Source: Pachypanchax playfairii (lineage: Eukaryota; Chordata; Actinopteri; Cyprinodontiformes; Aplocheilidae). From it: a stretch of DNA of 64,000 nucleotides. The notes under the pieces are model-generated. The model had not been told where the DNA came from. It saw only the letters and a program-made list of their open reading frames with translations, and made no database searches. The DNA is taken from assembly GCA_006937955.1 (NCBI GenBank), contig SSNP01000029.1:4830336-4894335 (forward strand), written 5' to 3'. Both the position numbers and the translations under genes were made by a program. Positions 62,901-64,000 of this stretch are shown one piece after another. Positions within the stretch are counted from its first letter, which is position 1, and the number at the start of each line of letters is the position of its first letter.

Positions 62901-64000
62901 TTATTGCAGACAGAAAGTCAAGTGCTAATTTTCATACACCAAGGATCCTTTGCATTTTAAAAGACAAGCTTAATGTCATTGCACCACTGGTATGATGCAA
63001 AGACAGATATGCAATGTTCCAGCTGTTTTTAATAACCTGATCAGATGTACTGAGCTTCCATCAATGCAATAGCAGATAAAAAAATATATCCTCTCCATTA
63101 GTTGCTGCACATTTATTCTTGTTTGGTTTTGTTGCAACTGTATATTCGAGACGATTGAAAGTTTCTGTTACAAGAGGATGAGAAGAGTCTTTGTTATCAG
63201 TAGCATATGTCCAATCATCATTTTACATCAAAGCTTGAGAGCTGGAGTCTACCAATGCAATAAATCTTTGTTTATTAGATTTAAAATGCATAAACACAAG
63301 TATAATCTTTGTTGCGCTGCTGTGGTTAAAATGCATTAGCATTAAAGTAACAAGAACTCACAGTGATTGTTCATGTTTGCAGATAAAGAAATGCTACATT
63401 TGTTGTCAACCTTTCGGTAAGACTGATTCTCATGCACTGCAGCAATCATTTGAGCCATATGCAAAGAGCTCCTTTCTTTTGGTGGTACAAGGGACAGGGA
63501 GGTGGATGCAAGCCACCCTAAATTCAGGAATATTTGTGTAGTTTAAAAATAAAATGTGAAACACTTTGTTTTTGTTTCCTCCGGATGACGTGGAAGGGAA
63601 GCTGATCACCTTCGTCATTGGGATGTGCTTTAACAGACACCCCTAATTCTGTGGTGCCAAGCTGCCTCATGTGGGCGATGAGACATCTGTTGCCATGGTT
63701 TCCCCCTCAGCAAATGCCAAGAAAGTCAATATGGAGCCTCTGACATAACTGGATTACATCCCACAGCACAGGATTTGAATCTTAAGTGTGTATTGTTGAT
63801 ATATCTTTGTAATCCCACGTGCATCTCCGTGTGCATTCATTTTTTATTGTTTGATGCCAAAAACAATTAGCATTAATTATCTTTAACATGAGGCAATAGG
63901 TGCGTCTGTGATGCAAAGTTATACAGCATCTATGTGAAGAATCTAAATCCATAATTATAAACCCCTTTAAATGCTGATACTGAGTCATGATGCAGTGAAA
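59991..64000. other. Probable ppp1r14d first intron, no exon recognised
   Basis: The minus strand was scanned for the missing first exon of ppp1r14d (the RREL-x-RWLD, W-I-D and LY type segment) and it was not seen. No other gene, RNA or clear repeat was recognised. Confidence 0.5.

Noticed and set aside
63686..63701. X-box-like GTTGCCATGG sequence
   Set aside because: Only the left half-site fits the RFX consensus and no gene start is nearby.

Overview
The window is nuclear DNA from a vertebrate, almost certainly a teleost fish. The genes have many short GT-AG exons in AT-rich introns. The interspersed repeats are fish types (Tc1-like, hAT, degraded non-LTR elements), and there is a long CA microsatellite. 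I recognise seven protein-coding genes. In order they are inafm2(-), plcb2(+), ankrd63(+), pak6(-), a bub1b-type gene(-), zfyve19(+) and ppp1r14d(-, partial at the right). From memory, the first five match human 15q15 (BUB1B-PAK6-ANKRD63-PLCB2-INAFM2) in order and relative strand, and ZFYVE19-PPP1R14D is a neighbouring human pair. All exon limits were read by hand from splice signals, reading-frame closure and family similarity.

Layout. 1-2.8 kb: a decayed Tc1-like transposon and unremarkable DNA. 2.8-3.5 kb: inafm2, one coding exon. 5.6-20.2 kb: plcb2, about 32 coding exons, covering PH, EF-hand, catalytic X and Y, C2 and a coiled C-terminal domain. Its introns hold a LINE remnant and a 126-bp CA repeat. 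20.2-31.9 kb: no gene seen, with a 213-bp hAT element and a second LINE remnant. 32.0-33.7 kb: intronless ankrd63 behind a TATA box and an RFX-like X-box. 35.2-41.2 kb: pak6, eight coding exons. 41.2-51.7 kb: no coding sequence seen, with a poly-G/N assembly gap and a 959-bp hAT element with intact ends; pak6 leader exons are expected here. 51.7-53.7 kb: the bub1b-type gene, eight exons and 428 codons. 54.6-57.1 kb: zfyve19, eleven exons and 428 codons. 58.8-59.7 kb: the last three coding exons of ppp1r14d. The rest, to 64 kb, holds one degraded repeat.

The genes are not an operon or a pathway. plcb2 and pak6 are signalling effectors (Gq/Gbeta-gamma and Rho-GTPase). The bub1b-type product (spindle checkpoint) and zfyve19 product (abscission checkpoint) both act in cell division and are transcribed head-to-head from an 870-bp intergenic region.

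Most notable observations: (1) the bub1b gene encodes only the Mad3-like half of BubR1 (two KEN boxes, TPR, GLEBS) and stops before the pseudokinase; (2) the plcb2 distal C-terminal exons do not join in frame and a conserved helix appears to be missing around the CA repeat; (3) one plcb2 intron needs a GC donor; (4) the bub1b/zfyve19 spacer has CRE, ETS, CCAAT and CHR-like sites. I found no sign of a wholly new biological system.
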